64,000 nucleotides of DNA, taken from assembly GCA_964414755.1 (NCBI GenBank), contig CAYPXH010000003.1, forward strand, positions 14,281-78,280. The letters run 5' to 3'. The stretch is from JAEUKQ01 sp964414755 (lineage in GTDB: Bacteria > Pseudomonadota > Alphaproteobacteria > JAEUKQ01). This document shows, piece after piece, positions 51,179 to 61,361 of this stretch. A program made the position numbers and the translations under genes. Position 1 is the first letter of the stretch. Each line of letters starts with the position of its first letter. The notes beneath the pieces were generated by a model. The model was not told the DNA's origin, did not search any database, and saw only the letters and a program-made list of their open reading frames with translations.

Positions 51179-52189
51179 ATGGAAGAATTATGGTTGCTGA
51201 AAATTACGTTGCCACAAGGTTGTCCTGATCGTTATCGGGTTAAGCTTGAAGGATTGGCCGATGGGATAGGGATGGCAGTTTCAAGTTACGAAAATGATCA
51301 GAAACAATGGGTCGTAGAAATTTTATCAAATGACCGGCTTGAATCAAAAGCACCAATTTTAAAACAATATTTAGACAGCCATGCGATTGATCAATATCAC
51401 ATCGAGTCAGAGCCTTTACCTGAAAAAGATTGGGTTAAAGAAAGTGAAGAAATTTTAGCACCTTTTACAATCGGTCGTTTCTTTGTGTATGGGTCGTTTT
51501 ACCGTGGCAAGATACCGGTAAAATTTTTACCTCTAAGGATTGATGCCGGGTTGGCATTTGGTACCGGCCGGCATGAAACAACTGCCGGTTGTCTTAAGAT
51601 GATGCAGATATTTCGCAACAAACGGAAATATAAATTCCAAAAAATTCTTGATTTGGGCTGTGGCAGTGGAATTTTGGCCATGGGTGCAGCCCGATTATGG
51701 AATGATGCCTATGTGCTTGCTGTTGACCTTGATTATGAAGCTCTTGATGTAACACGTGAAAATTTGAAAGTTAACAATCTAGCAGGGAAGATTAATGTAC
51801 GATGGAGCAATGGTTACGGTTCCTGGGTAAAGAAGCGTGGCCCTTTTGATCTTGTTGTGGCTAACATTTTAGCAAGGCCAATTTCTAAAATGTCTTACGG
51901 TCTTGCAAAAAACCTAGCCCCACAGGGTTTCGCCATTTTATCGGGATTATTGACCACCCAAGAAGATTTTGTCGAGAGATCTCATAATCGCCATAATTTG
52001 GTTGTAGTTGAGCGTTTACGTATGGGTGAATGGTCTGTACTTGTTGTGCGGCACGGTTCAAGACCAAGCCAGGAGATCATCGTAGATCAAAGTGAAATGC
52101 CTGTAGATAACAAGCGGGATGTAGAAAAAGATGCAGATATGCTGATTGATGCCTTTAAATATATCAATAAGATTAATCAAGATGAATAA
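51179..52189 (+). CDS. prmA: Ribosomal protein L11 methyltransferase
   Basis: Trimethylates ribosomal protein L11. An N-terminal L11-recognition domain (first ~110 residues) precedes the AdoMet domain: LRIDAGLAFGTGRHETT, ILDLGCGSGILAMGAAR (motif I), VDLDYEALDVTREN (motif II region) and VVANILARPI (the NxL/A catalytic-type block). I placed the start at the ATG 10 bp after the uvrD stop, with GGGTGGA before it; an earlier start would overlap uvrD. At 336 residues it has a C-terminal acidic tail of about 40 residues beyond the usual end. uvrD-prmA-pepP is a familiar alphaproteobacterial order. Confidence 0.92.
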   Translation: MEELWLLKITLPQGCPDRYRVKLEGLADGIGMAVSSYENDQKQWVVEILSNDRLESKAPILKQYLDSHAIDQYHIESEPLPEKDWVKESEEILAPFTIGRFFVYGSFYRGKIPVKFLPLRIDAGLAFGTGRHETTAGCLKMMQIFRNKRKYKFQKILDLGCGSGILAMGAARLWNDAYVLAVDLDYEALDVTRENLKVNNLAGKINVRWSNGYGSWVKKRGPFDLVVANILARPISKMSYGLAKNLAPQGFAILSGLLTTQEDFVERSHNRHNLVVVERLRMGEWSVLVVRHGSRPSQEIIVDQSEMPVDNKRDVEKDADMLIDAFKYINKINQDE

Positions 52190-52254
52190 CAAAAGGCCAA
52201 AAGCAAGCTAATTCATAAGCATATAGGCATTTTGAAGATTGTTTAATCAGGCAG

Positions 52255-52276
52255 AAAAACCGCTTAAGCGGCTTTT
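52255..52276. terminator. Terminator shared by prmA and the DUF1127-like gene
   Basis: AAAAA-CCGC-TTAA-GCGG-C-TTTT: a symmetrical hairpin, with T-runs on both strands, between convergent genes. It overlaps the last codons of the minus-strand gene. The stem is short but GC-rich and placed exactly where a bidirectional terminator is expected. Confidence 0.6.
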
Positions 52277-52641
52277 AAACGACATACAGCAGATTGGTTT
52301 TCGTATGGGGTTCTGTGTAATAAAGAACAATTATTATCGTTAAGATTAACTGAATTGCTAAGTGTATTAATAAACTGGGATTCTGTTAATAGTGCGATGC
52401 CAGTGATATCGCTTGTTGATGCAATATCACTGGTCATACCTAAATCATCAAACATATGGTTACTAAAGCCATTTAGTTCGCGGCGTAAAATAGCCTGACG
52501 CTGTAACAACAGACGTTGTTTTCGGTTCAGGCGCATTGAGCGAACTAACCCAGCGAAAATAGACACCGGTGTTTTACCCAATGTGTTTTTAGCTACTTTA
52601 GGCTTCGAACCATCGGTAAGCTTTACGTTTCCGTTATTCAT
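52264..52641 (-). CDS. DUF1127-like small protein, 125 aa
   Basis: The middle of the protein (RQAILRRELNGFSNHMFDDLGMTSDIA) resembles the DUF1127 pattern, an Arg-rich helix followed by L-x-D-IG, here with DDLG. Known DUF1127 proteins are small and some bind RNA or affect phosphate and carbon metabolism; that does not transfer automatically. This protein has extra N- and C-terminal sequence beyond the ~45-residue domain. It is alone, flanked by convergent prmA and by a 388-bp gap. The family assignment is moderate and the function unknown. Confidence 0.65.
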   Translation of the reverse strand: MNNGNVKLTDGSKPKVAKNTLGKTPVSIFAGLVRSMRLNRKQRLLLQRQAILRRELNGFSNHMFDDLGMTSDIASTSDITGIALLTESQFINTLSNSVNLNDNNCSLLHRTPYENQSAVCRLKAA

Positions 52642-53029
52642 GGTTCAATCCTTTTATCGTTGTTATTTTTATGGTGCAATATAGTTTTTTTTGCATATGC
52701 TAAATGCAATAAAACTAATTACACAGCCATTTATATAGCATAATCATTTACTTTACACAAGATTATTTTGCGTTGCAGCATATTTTGTAAAAATAAAGTT
52801 GTCACAGGTTTAAACGGTCTTTAAGGTAATAATATACCAATAGTAAGCAATATTATTACAATTTTAACATTATTGGCAGGTCTATATTATTCCAAAACCA
52901 AATCAACATTCTGCCATTAATCATTTTTTTTACATGTGTTGCTATTTGGCATCATAACCGTTAAGTTAATGAATAGATATTAACGTCTTAAACATTACTG
53001 CAAACTGCTTCACTCGGGGAGAAAGGCTT
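52642..53029. other. Intergenic region between the DUF1127-like gene and pepP
   Basis: 388 bp of AT-rich DNA between divergent genes, so it should contain both promoters. No near-consensus promoter, RNA gene or strong hairpin was found. A GGGAGAAAGG ribosome binding site lies at its end before pepP. Confidence 0.5.
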
Positions 53030-55069
53030 ATGTCTTATCAAGGGGATGATCATTTACAACAATTATTAAAAAAATACCGGATCGAAAAAACGGTGCCAGC
53101 TGTTTATGACATTATCTCTGGCGTTTTGGCAGCACCTGACGATATTGATCCCAATTCTTGGCAGGTGTTAATATCTGACCAACGCAATCCTGATCTTGAT
53201 CAACAATTATACAGCTTAAGGCAGCAGCTTCAGAAGCATCGTCAAGATGAATTAAGTGTGGCAGCATCTAAATCTGATATTGCCAAAAGGCTAAAATTAC
53301 TAAGAGACTATCTTCAACAGCAAAAATTGGATGGTTTTATTATTCCACGCACAGATGAATATCAGGGCGAATATATTGCCGCCTATGCCGAGCGTTTAGG
53401 ATGGCTTAGTGGTTTTACTGGTTCTTCAGGATTGGCTGTTGTTCTCAGAGATCAAGCTGGGTTATTTGTTGATGGACGGTATATTTTACAAGCAGCTCAA
53501 CAAACTGATTCGAGTTGTTTTCAAGTTTTTTTAAGCAGCGAACAATCAAGTGATGGGTGGCTGAACGCACAGCTAAAAAAAGGCCAGCGTATAGGAATTG
53601 ACCCATGGTTGCATACGCCCAATCAATTGCAACGACTAAAAAACGCCATTGAAAAAGCACAAGGTCACCTTGTTATGCTTGAACAAAATCCCATAGATGA
53701 AGTTTGGGTTAGTCGACCGCCACGTCCACTTGCACCAGTCAATCTGCATCCTTTGCAATATGCTGGGTGGTCAACTGCGGAAAAAGCGGCAATGTTGGCA
53801 AAAGAATTACAGCAAAAACAGCTAGATGCAGTTATACTAACAGCGCCCGAGTCAGTGGCATGGTTGTTGAATGTGCGGGGTGGGGATGTACCAAATACGC
53901 CTTTTGTACATAGTTTTGTTATTTTTTACCGAGATCAGCAAATTAACTGGTACGTAGATACTCGCAAAATAACCAGAAAATTGCAGCAATCGTTGCCAAC
54001 AAATATACATATACTTCCATCCGAATCTTTTCCAAAAGCTCTAGAAAAACTTGGTTCTGATCGGCGTCATGTTTTGCTTGATCCTGATATTGTGGCTGTA
54101 TGGATTTATAAGAGTCTTGAGCAAACAGGCGCTATTATTCATCAGCAACCAGATCCGTGTTTGTTACCTCGTGCATGCAAAACGCCTACCGAAATTCAAG
54201 GCGCTCGTGCCAGCCACCTGCGTGACGGTGTATCGATCGTACAATTACTTGCCTGGTTAAGTGATCAAGTTAAAACTAAGAAAAAGATAACTGAGTTGGA
54301 TGTTGCTGCACAGCTCTATCAATTCCGGTGTCAAAACACCCTATTTCGGGGCACAAGTTTTGAAACTATTGCAGGATCAGGTCCTAATGGGGCTATTGTT
54401 CATTATCGGCCAACATCGGCAAGCAATCGCGTTCTGCAACATGGCGAATTATTGCTTCTTGATTCGGGCGGGCAATATCTGGATGGAACAACAGACATTA
54501 CCCGTACGATAGCCATAGGTGATCCAACCCCAATTATGAAAAAACACTTCACTTTGGTTTTAAAAGGGCATATTGCCCTTGCTATGGCAAAATTTCCAAA
54601 AGGCGTTTCAGGTCATCAATTAGACGCTATAGCACGCTATCCCTTGTGGCAGCATGGGTTGAATTATGATCATGGAACAGGTCATGGAGTTGGTAGTTAC
54701 CTTAGTGTTCATGAAGGCCCACAACGTATCGCCACCGCCCCTAACCAGATAGCATTGCAACCGGGGATGATTCTATCAAACGAACCAGGCTATTACAAAA
54801 AGGGTGCTTATGGCATTCGGCTTGAAAATCTGGTATTGGTTGTACCCGCCATCATCAATGGTGCAGAGCGCGAAATGTTTGGTTTTGAGACTCTGACATT
54901 GGCACCGTTTGATCGGCGTCTTATTGATGTTAGCTTACTAACTGCTGAAGAATTGGGCTGGTTAAACAATTATCACCAACAAGTCCAACAGCAATTAGCG
55001 CAATATCTGAATCAACAAAACAGGGAATACTTAAACTGGGCTACTGCCGAGCTTACGAAAGCCCATTAA
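53030..55069 (+). CDS. pepP: M24-family aminopeptidase P (Xaa-Pro aminopeptidase)
   Basis: A metallopeptidase that removes N-terminal residues before proline. Two creatinase-like N-terminal domains precede the pita-bread catalytic domain (from ~residue 390). Metal ligands are in LLLDSGGQYLDGTTDITRT (two Asp), HGTGHGVGSYLSVHEGP (His), NEPGYY and GIRLENL (Glu, Glu). The C-terminal FETLTLAPFDRRLID is typical of the long, eukaryote-like form. At 679 residues it has about 80 extra N-terminal residues (MSYQGDDHLQQLLKKYR...) rarely seen in the ~600-residue family. The start is supported by GGGAGAAAGG upstream. Confidence 0.92.
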   Translation: MSYQGDDHLQQLLKKYRIEKTVPAVYDIISGVLAAPDDIDPNSWQVLISDQRNPDLDQQLYSLRQQLQKHRQDELSVAASKSDIAKRLKLLRDYLQQQKLDGFIIPRTDEYQGEYIAAYAERLGWLSGFTGSSGLAVVLRDQAGLFVDGRYILQAAQQTDSSCFQVFLSSEQSSDGWLNAQLKKGQRIGIDPWLHTPNQLQRLKNAIEKAQGHLVMLEQNPIDEVWVSRPPRPLAPVNLHPLQYAGWSTAEKAAMLAKELQQKQLDAVILTAPESVAWLLNVRGGDVPNTPFVHSFVIFYRDQQINWYVDTRKITRKLQQSLPTNIHILPSESFPKALEKLGSDRRHVLLDPDIVAVWIYKSLEQTGAIIHQQPDPCLLPRACKTPTEIQGARASHLRDGVSIVQLLAWLSDQVKTKKKITELDVAAQLYQFRCQNTLFRGTSFETIAGSGPNGAIVHYRPTSASNRVLQHGELLLLDSGGQYLDGTTDITRTIAIGDPTPIMKKHFTLVLKGHIALAMAKFPKGVSGHQLDAIARYPLWQHGLNYDHGTGHGVGSYLSVHEGPQRIATAPNQIALQPGMILSNEPGYYKKGAYGIRLENLVLVVPAIINGAEREMFGFETLTLAPFDRRLIDVSLLTAEELGWLNNYHQQVQQQLAQYLNQQNREYLNWATAELTKAH

Positions 55070-55151
55070 TTACACGGAATATAATGATCTATCTTTCAGC
55101 ATACAATTAGCTTTGTGATATAAGTTCAATATACCAAATCTTTTATGATTT

Positions 55152-56624
55152 ATGACTGTTCCTTTTTCAACATACCACTCATCAATGGTTGATACTGCCC
55201 AAAAATTTGGGTTGATGGAAAAGGGCATAAATGGTGTGAAGATTACGCCTAAAATATTAAACGATTTTCAGCACCGCAAGCTTTCATTTGATTGGATACA
55301 TATGGGTACAACAGCCTGTAAAGCTGGCGATATTGCAAAAATTATTAGGGAAACAACTTGGTTTTTGCCCCCGCGTTCCGGTCATGCCGGCAATTGGGCA
55401 GACATTGCAGCGGGATGTGCCGGTGCTGTCGATTATAATAAAATCCTCTGTGCTGATGAAAAATTAGCTTATCCGCTGATTTATGACTTAAATATGACCG
55501 AAAATGATGACCTGACAGAGGGCGATACAATTTATTTGCCAGGTTCATACGTTAAAAATGGTCAACGTTTGTTATTACCACTATATTGTTGGAAGAACGG
55601 TAATTTTGTTAGAGTAGATCGCAGATATTCCTATTTAAGCCCTTTTGTATTAATCGAATATGATCATGAATTGATGCCACTGCTATCATTCCACCGTCAA
55701 TCTTGTAATCAGCTTCATGAATACCATTTTCAATCTCAAGCGGCTGTTATTGTATGTGCGAAAGATTTATTTCAAAATATTCTTTTATCACTCATTAATC
55801 AGGCTATTAACAATCGCGAACCCGAGCATTTTTTGCAATTAATATTTGATCGTATAGTTGATGTGTCTGGTATAACCCGCCGTGTCCAATGGCATGTTTC
55901 TCAGGGAACATACCGGGCAGGAGAAGTTAGTTTTTCTAGCCCAGCCGAACTTGTCACAGCCGCAACATTACCCTGGCTGGCAGCTGATAATCCCTGGCTT
56001 TTAATGAAAGATCCAGATTTTTTTAACCGCCCGATGCTTTTATGTTCATTGCCTTTAATTTCACTGATGCTGGCTGTCTGCAATACACATCTTACTAAAA
56101 CGAACCAACGGGTAGATGGTTGTTTTAATCTGCACGCACATTGGGGAGCCATTGGCATGGCTGGTTATCCGCCAAGAAAGCATGGTTATTTTGCCAATCA
56201 GGTGCGATATGCCCGGCCCATATACAAAACGGTTATCCAAGATTTTCCTGAAATACGACCTGTTTTCTTTCTCTTAATTCCAAGTGCAATATACTTGCTT
56301 TGGCCGCATCAACATTATCCAAATGATTATGAATTAGTTATATCTTTGTTAAAAGAAACGCATGATCAAACAACGCCCTATATTAATAAAACCAATATTT
56401 TAGGGGACAAAATTGATAAAATCACTTCTGATTGGTTGGAAAAAAATATTAAAATAATATCGCCTTATTTTATCCAACGATTTAAAGCTCACCGTAGCGT
56501 TTTTAACGTTATTGAATTGCCTAAAACTGGCCGTTCTATAAAACCAGAATATTTTGATCAATTATCCTTAGGCCAATTATCGATGCTGGTTGGATCAATT
56601 ACTGAGCAATTACGAAGAACATAA
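55152..56624 (+). CDS. Unrecognised protein, 490 aa
   Basis: No family recognised. No signal peptide. Aromatic-, His- and Trp-rich blocks stand out, such as FDWIHMGTTACKAGD, FLPPRSGHAGNWADIAAGCAG, GCFNLHAHWGAIGMAGYPPRKHGYF (in part) and the hydrophobic stretch IRPVFFLLIPSAIYLLWPHQHYPNDY (in part), which could be membrane-associated or a buried helix. It starts 82 bp after pepP on the same strand and converges on ligA. Codon use is ordinary. It may be an enzyme, but no catalytic motif was identified. Confidence 0.6.
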   Translation: MTVPFSTYHSSMVDTAQKFGLMEKGINGVKITPKILNDFQHRKLSFDWIHMGTTACKAGDIAKIIRETTWFLPPRSGHAGNWADIAAGCAGAVDYNKILCADEKLAYPLIYDLNMTENDDLTEGDTIYLPGSYVKNGQRLLLPLYCWKNGNFVRVDRRYSYLSPFVLIEYDHELMPLLSFHRQSCNQLHEYHFQSQAAVIVCAKDLFQNILLSLINQAINNREPEHFLQLIFDRIVDVSGITRRVQWHVSQGTYRAGEVSFSSPAELVTAATLPWLAADNPWLLMKDPDFFNRPMLLCSLPLISLMLAVCNTHLTKTNQRVDGCFNLHAHWGAIGMAGYPPRKHGYFANQVRYARPIYKTVIQDFPEIRPVFFLLIPSAIYLLWPHQHYPNDYELVISLLKETHDQTTPYINKTNILGDKIDKITSDWLEKNIKIISPYFIQRFKAHRSVFNVIELPKTGRSIKPEYFDQLSLGQLSMLVGSITEQLRRT

Positions 56625-56721
56625 AATGTATTCTCTTAAAATTTCCTAAGTATTTAAAAGTACCCATATGTTTTGCTAAAAACAGACAATTTGAATCTAG
56701 AAGTATAATGACAACTAAAAA

Positions 56722-58848
56722 TTATGAAATCTGTTGACACAAATCCAACCAGGTTTTTTCGTCAATAATTTTTATACCTAACAGTTTAGCTTGGGTTTCT
56801 TTTGAACCTGCATCGTTGCCACAAATAAGTAGATCCGTCTTTTTCGAGATAGTATTGGCCACTTTTGCACCAAACTTTTCGGCCATCGCTTTTGCTTCAT
56901 GCCGCGACATATGCTGTAATGTTCCGGTGAAAGCAACTATTTTACCATATAAGACATGGTTGTCTGAAATTTTTAGATTTTTATAAGGTTGAACTGTTAT
57001 TTCCCGCGTTAAATCTTCAATAACAGCTATTTGTCCTGGATCGTTCAGCGTCATAACAATATCATCGGCCATAGCCTGGCCAATCCCTTCGATATCATCC
57101 AGTTCCTTGTAAGCTGAAGATTCTTTTGTATGTGCTTGATGCATAGAATGCAAGAATCTGGGCAATTCTTGATAATAGCGTGCAATAATTTGGGCGCTAA
57201 CCTGTCCAATCTGGGGGATACCTAGGGAATAAATAAATCGTTCAAAACTGATGTGCCGGCGCTGTTCTATGGCAGACAATAAATTTTGGACTGAAAGTTT
57301 TCCCCAACCCACTCTGTTTACAAGGTTATCCTGGTGCTGATGAAGACGGAAAATGTCTGCTGGTGTTTTCACAAGCCCATCGCGATAAAATTCCTCTAAA
57401 TGGCGAATACCAAGGCCACTAATGTCAAAGGCATCACGGCTAACAAAGTGACGTAAACGTTCAACAGCTTGTGCGGCACAAGTAATACCGCCAGTACAAC
57501 GCCATGCAACCAAACCATCCACGCGTTTGGCAGGATGACCGCATACAGGACATTTTTGTGGAAAAACGAAAGGCTTGCTGCTTGCTGAACGTGTGGAAGG
57601 TATAACATCCATAATCTGCGGAATAACATCACCGGCGCGGCGAACCAAAACCTTATCTCCAATACGCACATCTTTGCGGTTAATTTCATCTTCGTTATGC
57701 AGTGTAGCGCGACTGATAACAACACCACCAACATTTATTGGTTCTAATTCTGCAACGGGCGTTAAAATGCCAGTTCGACCAACTTGTATTGTAATATCTT
57801 TTAGGGTAGTAACTGCCTGTTCAGCTGAAAATTTATGTGCAATCGCCCAACGTGGAGCGCGGCTTATAAAACCGAGGCGCTGTTGTAAGGACAGATCATT
57901 CACTTTATAGACAACGCCATCAATATCGTAATCCAGCTGGTCGCGATTGTTTTCCATATATTGGTGAAAATCAATCATGTCTTGAAGCGTATGGCAAAGA
58001 CGATAATTTGCGTTTACTATAAAACCCCAATCCTGAAGCTGGATTAACCATTGCTGGTGTGTTTTGGGAGCTGTCCAACCATTTGCATCAATTGCTCCAA
58101 GCCCATAAGCAAAAAATTGCAATGGCCGATTCGCTGTTATTGCTGGATCTAATTGACGTAAGCTCCCGGCTGCGGCATTCCGGGGATTCGCAAAAAGTGT
58201 GTCACCTTGTTTTTCACGTTGGGCATTTAATTGGATAAAATGTGATTTAGCTATATAAATTTCACCACGAACTTCAACCAGCCTGGGAAAAATACCATGC
58301 AGTGCGGCTGGTATATTGCTAATTGTTCGTGCATTATTGGTTACATTTTCGCCCGCCATACCATCGCCCCGTGTGGTGGCCTGGGTTAAATAGCCATTGG
58401 TATAGGTAAGGTTAATTGATAGGCCATCGATTTTGGGCTCGGCTATAAAATCTATACTTGTTGACAGAGACATACCTAAAAACCGGTATAAACGGTTTAA
58501 AAATTCTTGCACTTCATCTGGACTGAACGCGTTATCAAGCGATAACATGGCCTGTCGGTGTGTAACTTTTTCAAAAGTGTTCGTTGGACTATAGCCTATT
58601 TGGTTGCTTGGACTGTCCGCACGCTTTAAATCGGGATACAGTTGCTCGATTGCTTGATTGCGGCGTATAAGGCTATCATATTCTTGGTCAGATATTAGCG
58701 GTGCATCAAGTTGGTGGTATTGCTGGTTATGTAGTTTAATTTCTGCTGCTAAAGCGGCTAATTCCGATGATGCCTGGGCGCGATTAAGTTGTTGCACTGG
58801 AATTTGGCGATACGTCGTCATAACATCACTCTCCAACATCGCTATCAT
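56722..58848 (-). CDS. ligA: NAD-dependent DNA ligase
   Basis: Seals nicks in replication and repair using NAD. Domains in order: the Ia domain; the adenylation domain with the catalytic Lys-139 in EPKIDGLS; the OB fold; a four-cysteine zinc finger (CPVCGHPAKR, then WRCTGGITC); helix-hairpin-helix repeats (GLGIRHLEEF, IEGIGQAMAD); and a C-terminal BRCT domain with GKIVAFTGTLQHMSR. The 708-residue length is normal. The start is supported by a 4-bp overlap (ATGA) with the recN stop. An ATG 27 bp downstream also exists. Confidence 0.96.
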   Translation of the reverse strand: MIAMLESDVMTTYRQIPVQQLNRAQASSELAALAAEIKLHNQQYHQLDAPLISDQEYDSLIRRNQAIEQLYPDLKRADSPSNQIGYSPTNTFEKVTHRQAMLSLDNAFSPDEVQEFLNRLYRFLGMSLSTSIDFIAEPKIDGLSINLTYTNGYLTQATTRGDGMAGENVTNNARTISNIPAALHGIFPRLVEVRGEIYIAKSHFIQLNAQREKQGDTLFANPRNAAAGSLRQLDPAITANRPLQFFAYGLGAIDANGWTAPKTHQQWLIQLQDWGFIVNANYRLCHTLQDMIDFHQYMENNRDQLDYDIDGVVYKVNDLSLQQRLGFISRAPRWAIAHKFSAEQAVTTLKDITIQVGRTGILTPVAELEPINVGGVVISRATLHNEDEINRKDVRIGDKVLVRRAGDVIPQIMDVIPSTRSASSKPFVFPQKCPVCGHPAKRVDGLVAWRCTGGITCAAQAVERLRHFVSRDAFDISGLGIRHLEEFYRDGLVKTPADIFRLHQHQDNLVNRVGWGKLSVQNLLSAIEQRRHISFERFIYSLGIPQIGQVSAQIIARYYQELPRFLHSMHQAHTKESSAYKELDDIEGIGQAMADDIVMTLNDPGQIAVIEDLTREITVQPYKNLKISDNHVLYGKIVAFTGTLQHMSRHEAKAMAEKFGAKVANTISKKTDLLICGNDAGSKETQAKLLGIKIIDEKTWLDLCQQIS

Positions 58849-60542
58849 TTGGCAGTATGCTGCTTTTTAGTTATAGGTTTTGTTAGCAATTTTTTTGCTG
58901 CTGCACGTGCTTCATCACTAATAACAGTACCAGCAATCAACCGCGCTACTTCTTCTTGACGTTCAACGGTTGTTAACAAACGAATATCTGCCTTGGTATA
59001 TTCTTCCGTTATATGTTTTTGCACCAACCAGTGATGGTCACCCTGAGACGCTACTTGAGGTAAATGTGTAATTACCAACAATTGAACCGAACGTGCAAGC
59101 AAGGCAAGCATTTCACCAACTGCGGCTGCTGTTGCACCACTAACACCGGTATCAATTTCGTCAAATATCATTGTTGATACAGGATCGGATTGTTGTAACG
59201 CCATCTTAAGTGCGAGCATGAATCGCGATAACTCACCCCCCGACGCAATTTTATGCATGGGGGCAATAGGATTACCAGGATTTGTACTAACAAGAAAACA
59301 AACGCGGCTTCCACCTGCGCTGTTCCATTGTTCTACTGGAAGTACTGAAACATCGATATTAAAAATAGTATGAGTTAAATGCAACTTATCAAGATACTGG
59401 GTAACAAGTTTTGTAAGCTTCTTGGCAGCCAGGCAGCGTTTTTCATGCACATTTGAAATAATATTAGCTAACTTGTGCTGATATTTTATAAGATTTTGCT
59501 GTAAATCACCAAGGTTTTTATCACTTAGTTGATGTTGTTCAAGTTTTTGACGTAATTGTTCATGAAATTTTGGCAATTCGTCAGGGGTTGTTTTATTTTT
59601 ACGCGCTAATTCACGTATCAGTGATAAACGTTCTTCAATTTGTTCTAGCCTGGCTGCTGCATCTTGTTCGGTAAGATTTAATTGAGGATGTATCAAGTCT
59701 AGGGCTTCTTGGCTAAATGCCAAACTTTGCTGCAAAGCTGTTTTAATGTGTTCAAAATTGTTCAGGGGTAAATGACTGCGTTCAAGCCGTCGAAGGGCAG
59801 AACCAAGGTTCTTGCTTACTCCTTTTTCACCCTGTAAATCCTGATACAAGTCTTGTAACAACTGTCGCACTTTACCCTGTTGATTAAGTAATTGCCGTTC
59901 GGATAATAATTTTTCTTCTTCGCCAACAGTGGGACTTAATTGATCAAGTTCAGCAAGAATATGACTATCATATGCGAATGCACTCTGCCTAACAAGCGAT
60001 AGATTTTGTTGTTCTTGATAATCTTTCTCTAGATTCTGCCATTCCCGATAAACATTAGAAATAGTTTGAACTTCAGACTGCAAATTACCAAAACGATCCA
60101 ATAATTCTAGTTGCAACTCTACTTGCTGTAGGCGGTGTTGATCAAATTGTGCAACTACATCAACCAGTAATTGACCAACCTGCTTTAACAATGCGTTGCT
60201 AACGGGTTGATCATTAATAAAACACCTGCTGCGACCATCAGCATATAATTGGCGCCGCAGGATTAACGATTCACTGGCATCTATTGTCATATTATGGGTG
60301 TTTAAAAGGTGACAAGCTGGGTGATCAGATAATATTTGAAATTCGGCCCGTACCATACCGTGCACACAACCATGGCGCACCAACTGACCATTCGCGCGTT
60401 GTCCTAAAGCCAGCCCTAATGCCTCTAATAAAACAGATTTTCCGGCACCAGTTTCACCAGTTAAAATATTTAATCCTGCAGGTAGATCAAACTGTAACTC
60501 GTCAATTAAAGCAATATGCTGAATATTCAGTCCGATAAGCAT
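58845..60542 (-). CDS. recN: DNA repair protein RecN
   Basis: An SMC-like ATPase for double-strand break repair. Walker A is GETGAGKS near residue 30, a long coiled-coil region lies in the middle, the ABC signature is ASGGELSRFMLALK, and Walker B is TMIFDEIDTGVSG. ITHLPQVASQGDHHWLV is the D-loop/H region typical of RecN. The 565-residue length is normal. It sits between bamD and ligA, and its stop overlaps ligA. Confidence 0.95.
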   Translation of the reverse strand: MLIGLNIQHIALIDELQFDLPAGLNILTGETGAGKSVLLEALGLALGQRANGQLVRHGCVHGMVRAEFQILSDHPACHLLNTHNMTIDASESLILRRQLYADGRSRCFINDQPVSNALLKQVGQLLVDVVAQFDQHRLQQVELQLELLDRFGNLQSEVQTISNVYREWQNLEKDYQEQQNLSLVRQSAFAYDSHILAELDQLSPTVGEEEKLLSERQLLNQQGKVRQLLQDLYQDLQGEKGVSKNLGSALRRLERSHLPLNNFEHIKTALQQSLAFSQEALDLIHPQLNLTEQDAAARLEQIEERLSLIRELARKNKTTPDELPKFHEQLRQKLEQHQLSDKNLGDLQQNLIKYQHKLANIISNVHEKRCLAAKKLTKLVTQYLDKLHLTHTIFNIDVSVLPVEQWNSAGGSRVCFLVSTNPGNPIAPMHKIASGGELSRFMLALKMALQQSDPVSTMIFDEIDTGVSGATAAAVGEMLALLARSVQLLVITHLPQVASQGDHHWLVQKHITEEYTKADIRLLTTVERQEEVARLIAGTVISDEARAAAKKLLTKPITKKQHTAK

Positions 60543-60551
60543 GTATCAAAC

Positions 60552-61361
60552 TTAGAACAGTTGTTTTAACCAAGAACTGTCTTTGCGTAAGGGCTTTAGG
60601 TTATTTTGGGTTAATAGGCGATAACTATCTTCATACCAGGGGCTTCCTGGAAAATTATATCCAAGTACAGCTGCAGCGTTTTGCGCTTCATCAACTACAC
60701 CTAACGACAAATAACTTTCTGTTAGGCGATGTAAAGCCTCTGGGACATGACCAGTGGTTTGATAATTTTGTATAACCATGCGGAATCGATTAACAGCTGC
60801 TAGGTATAAATGTTGATTTTGATAAAAACGACCAATATTCATTTCCTTGCCGGCCAGGTGATCACGAATCAGGTCAAGCTTAAAAGCAGCATCGCGTGCA
60901 TAAACCGATTCAGGAAAAAGGCCAAGCAGTTCCTGAAAACCTTCAAGTGCTAATTGAGTATTCCGCTGATCACGGCCAACATCAACAATCTGCATATAAT
61001 AACAAACTGCCCTTAAATAATAGGCATAAGGAATATTTACATTACCTGGATGTTGTTCGATAAAACGTTCAAGAATCAAAATGGCATCATTGTATTTCTC
61101 GGCACTATAATATGAGTAAGCAGCCATTAATTGGGCTTGTAATGCCCATACTGAGTAAGGATGCTGACGCTCTACTTCGTTAAAAAGTTTCGCTGCCTGT
61201 TCCCGATCTCCTGACAAAAAGGTATCATAGGCTGTATTATAAATGGTTTCAGCAGGTTCTTCTAGATAGACTTCTGGGTCAGTTTTTGAGCAAGCGGCTA
61301 AACCTAGGGTAGAAGTTATACTAATAGCCAGTAAAAAGCTTTTACAAATTCTAAATGCCAT
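60552..61361 (-). CDS. bamD: Outer membrane assembly lipoprotein BamD
   Basis: Essential lipoprotein of the BAM complex that inserts beta-barrel proteins in the outer membrane. The signal sequence ends at a lipobox, LGLAAC, with the lipidated Cys-24. Five TPR-like helical pairs follow (ETIYNTAYDTFLSGDREQAAKLFNEVERQHPYS and YAYYLRAVCYYMQ, in part). I placed the start at the ATG preceded by AGGG; an upstream ATG-containing extension would put 15 residues before a normal signal peptide. The product has 269 residues. The usual neighbour lpxC is not between it and ftsZ. Confidence 0.93.
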   Translation of the reverse strand: MAFRICKSFLLAISITSTLGLAACSKTDPEVYLEEPAETIYNTAYDTFLSGDREQAAKLFNEVERQHPYSVWALQAQLMAAYSYYSAEKYNDAILILERFIEQHPGNVNIPYAYYLRAVCYYMQIVDVGRDQRNTQLALEGFQELLGLFPESVYARDAAFKLDLIRDHLAGKEMNIGRFYQNQHLYLAAVNRFRMVIQNYQTTGHVPEALHRLTESYLSLGVVDEAQNAAAVLGYNFPGSPWYEDSYRLLTQNNLKPLRKDSSWLKQLF

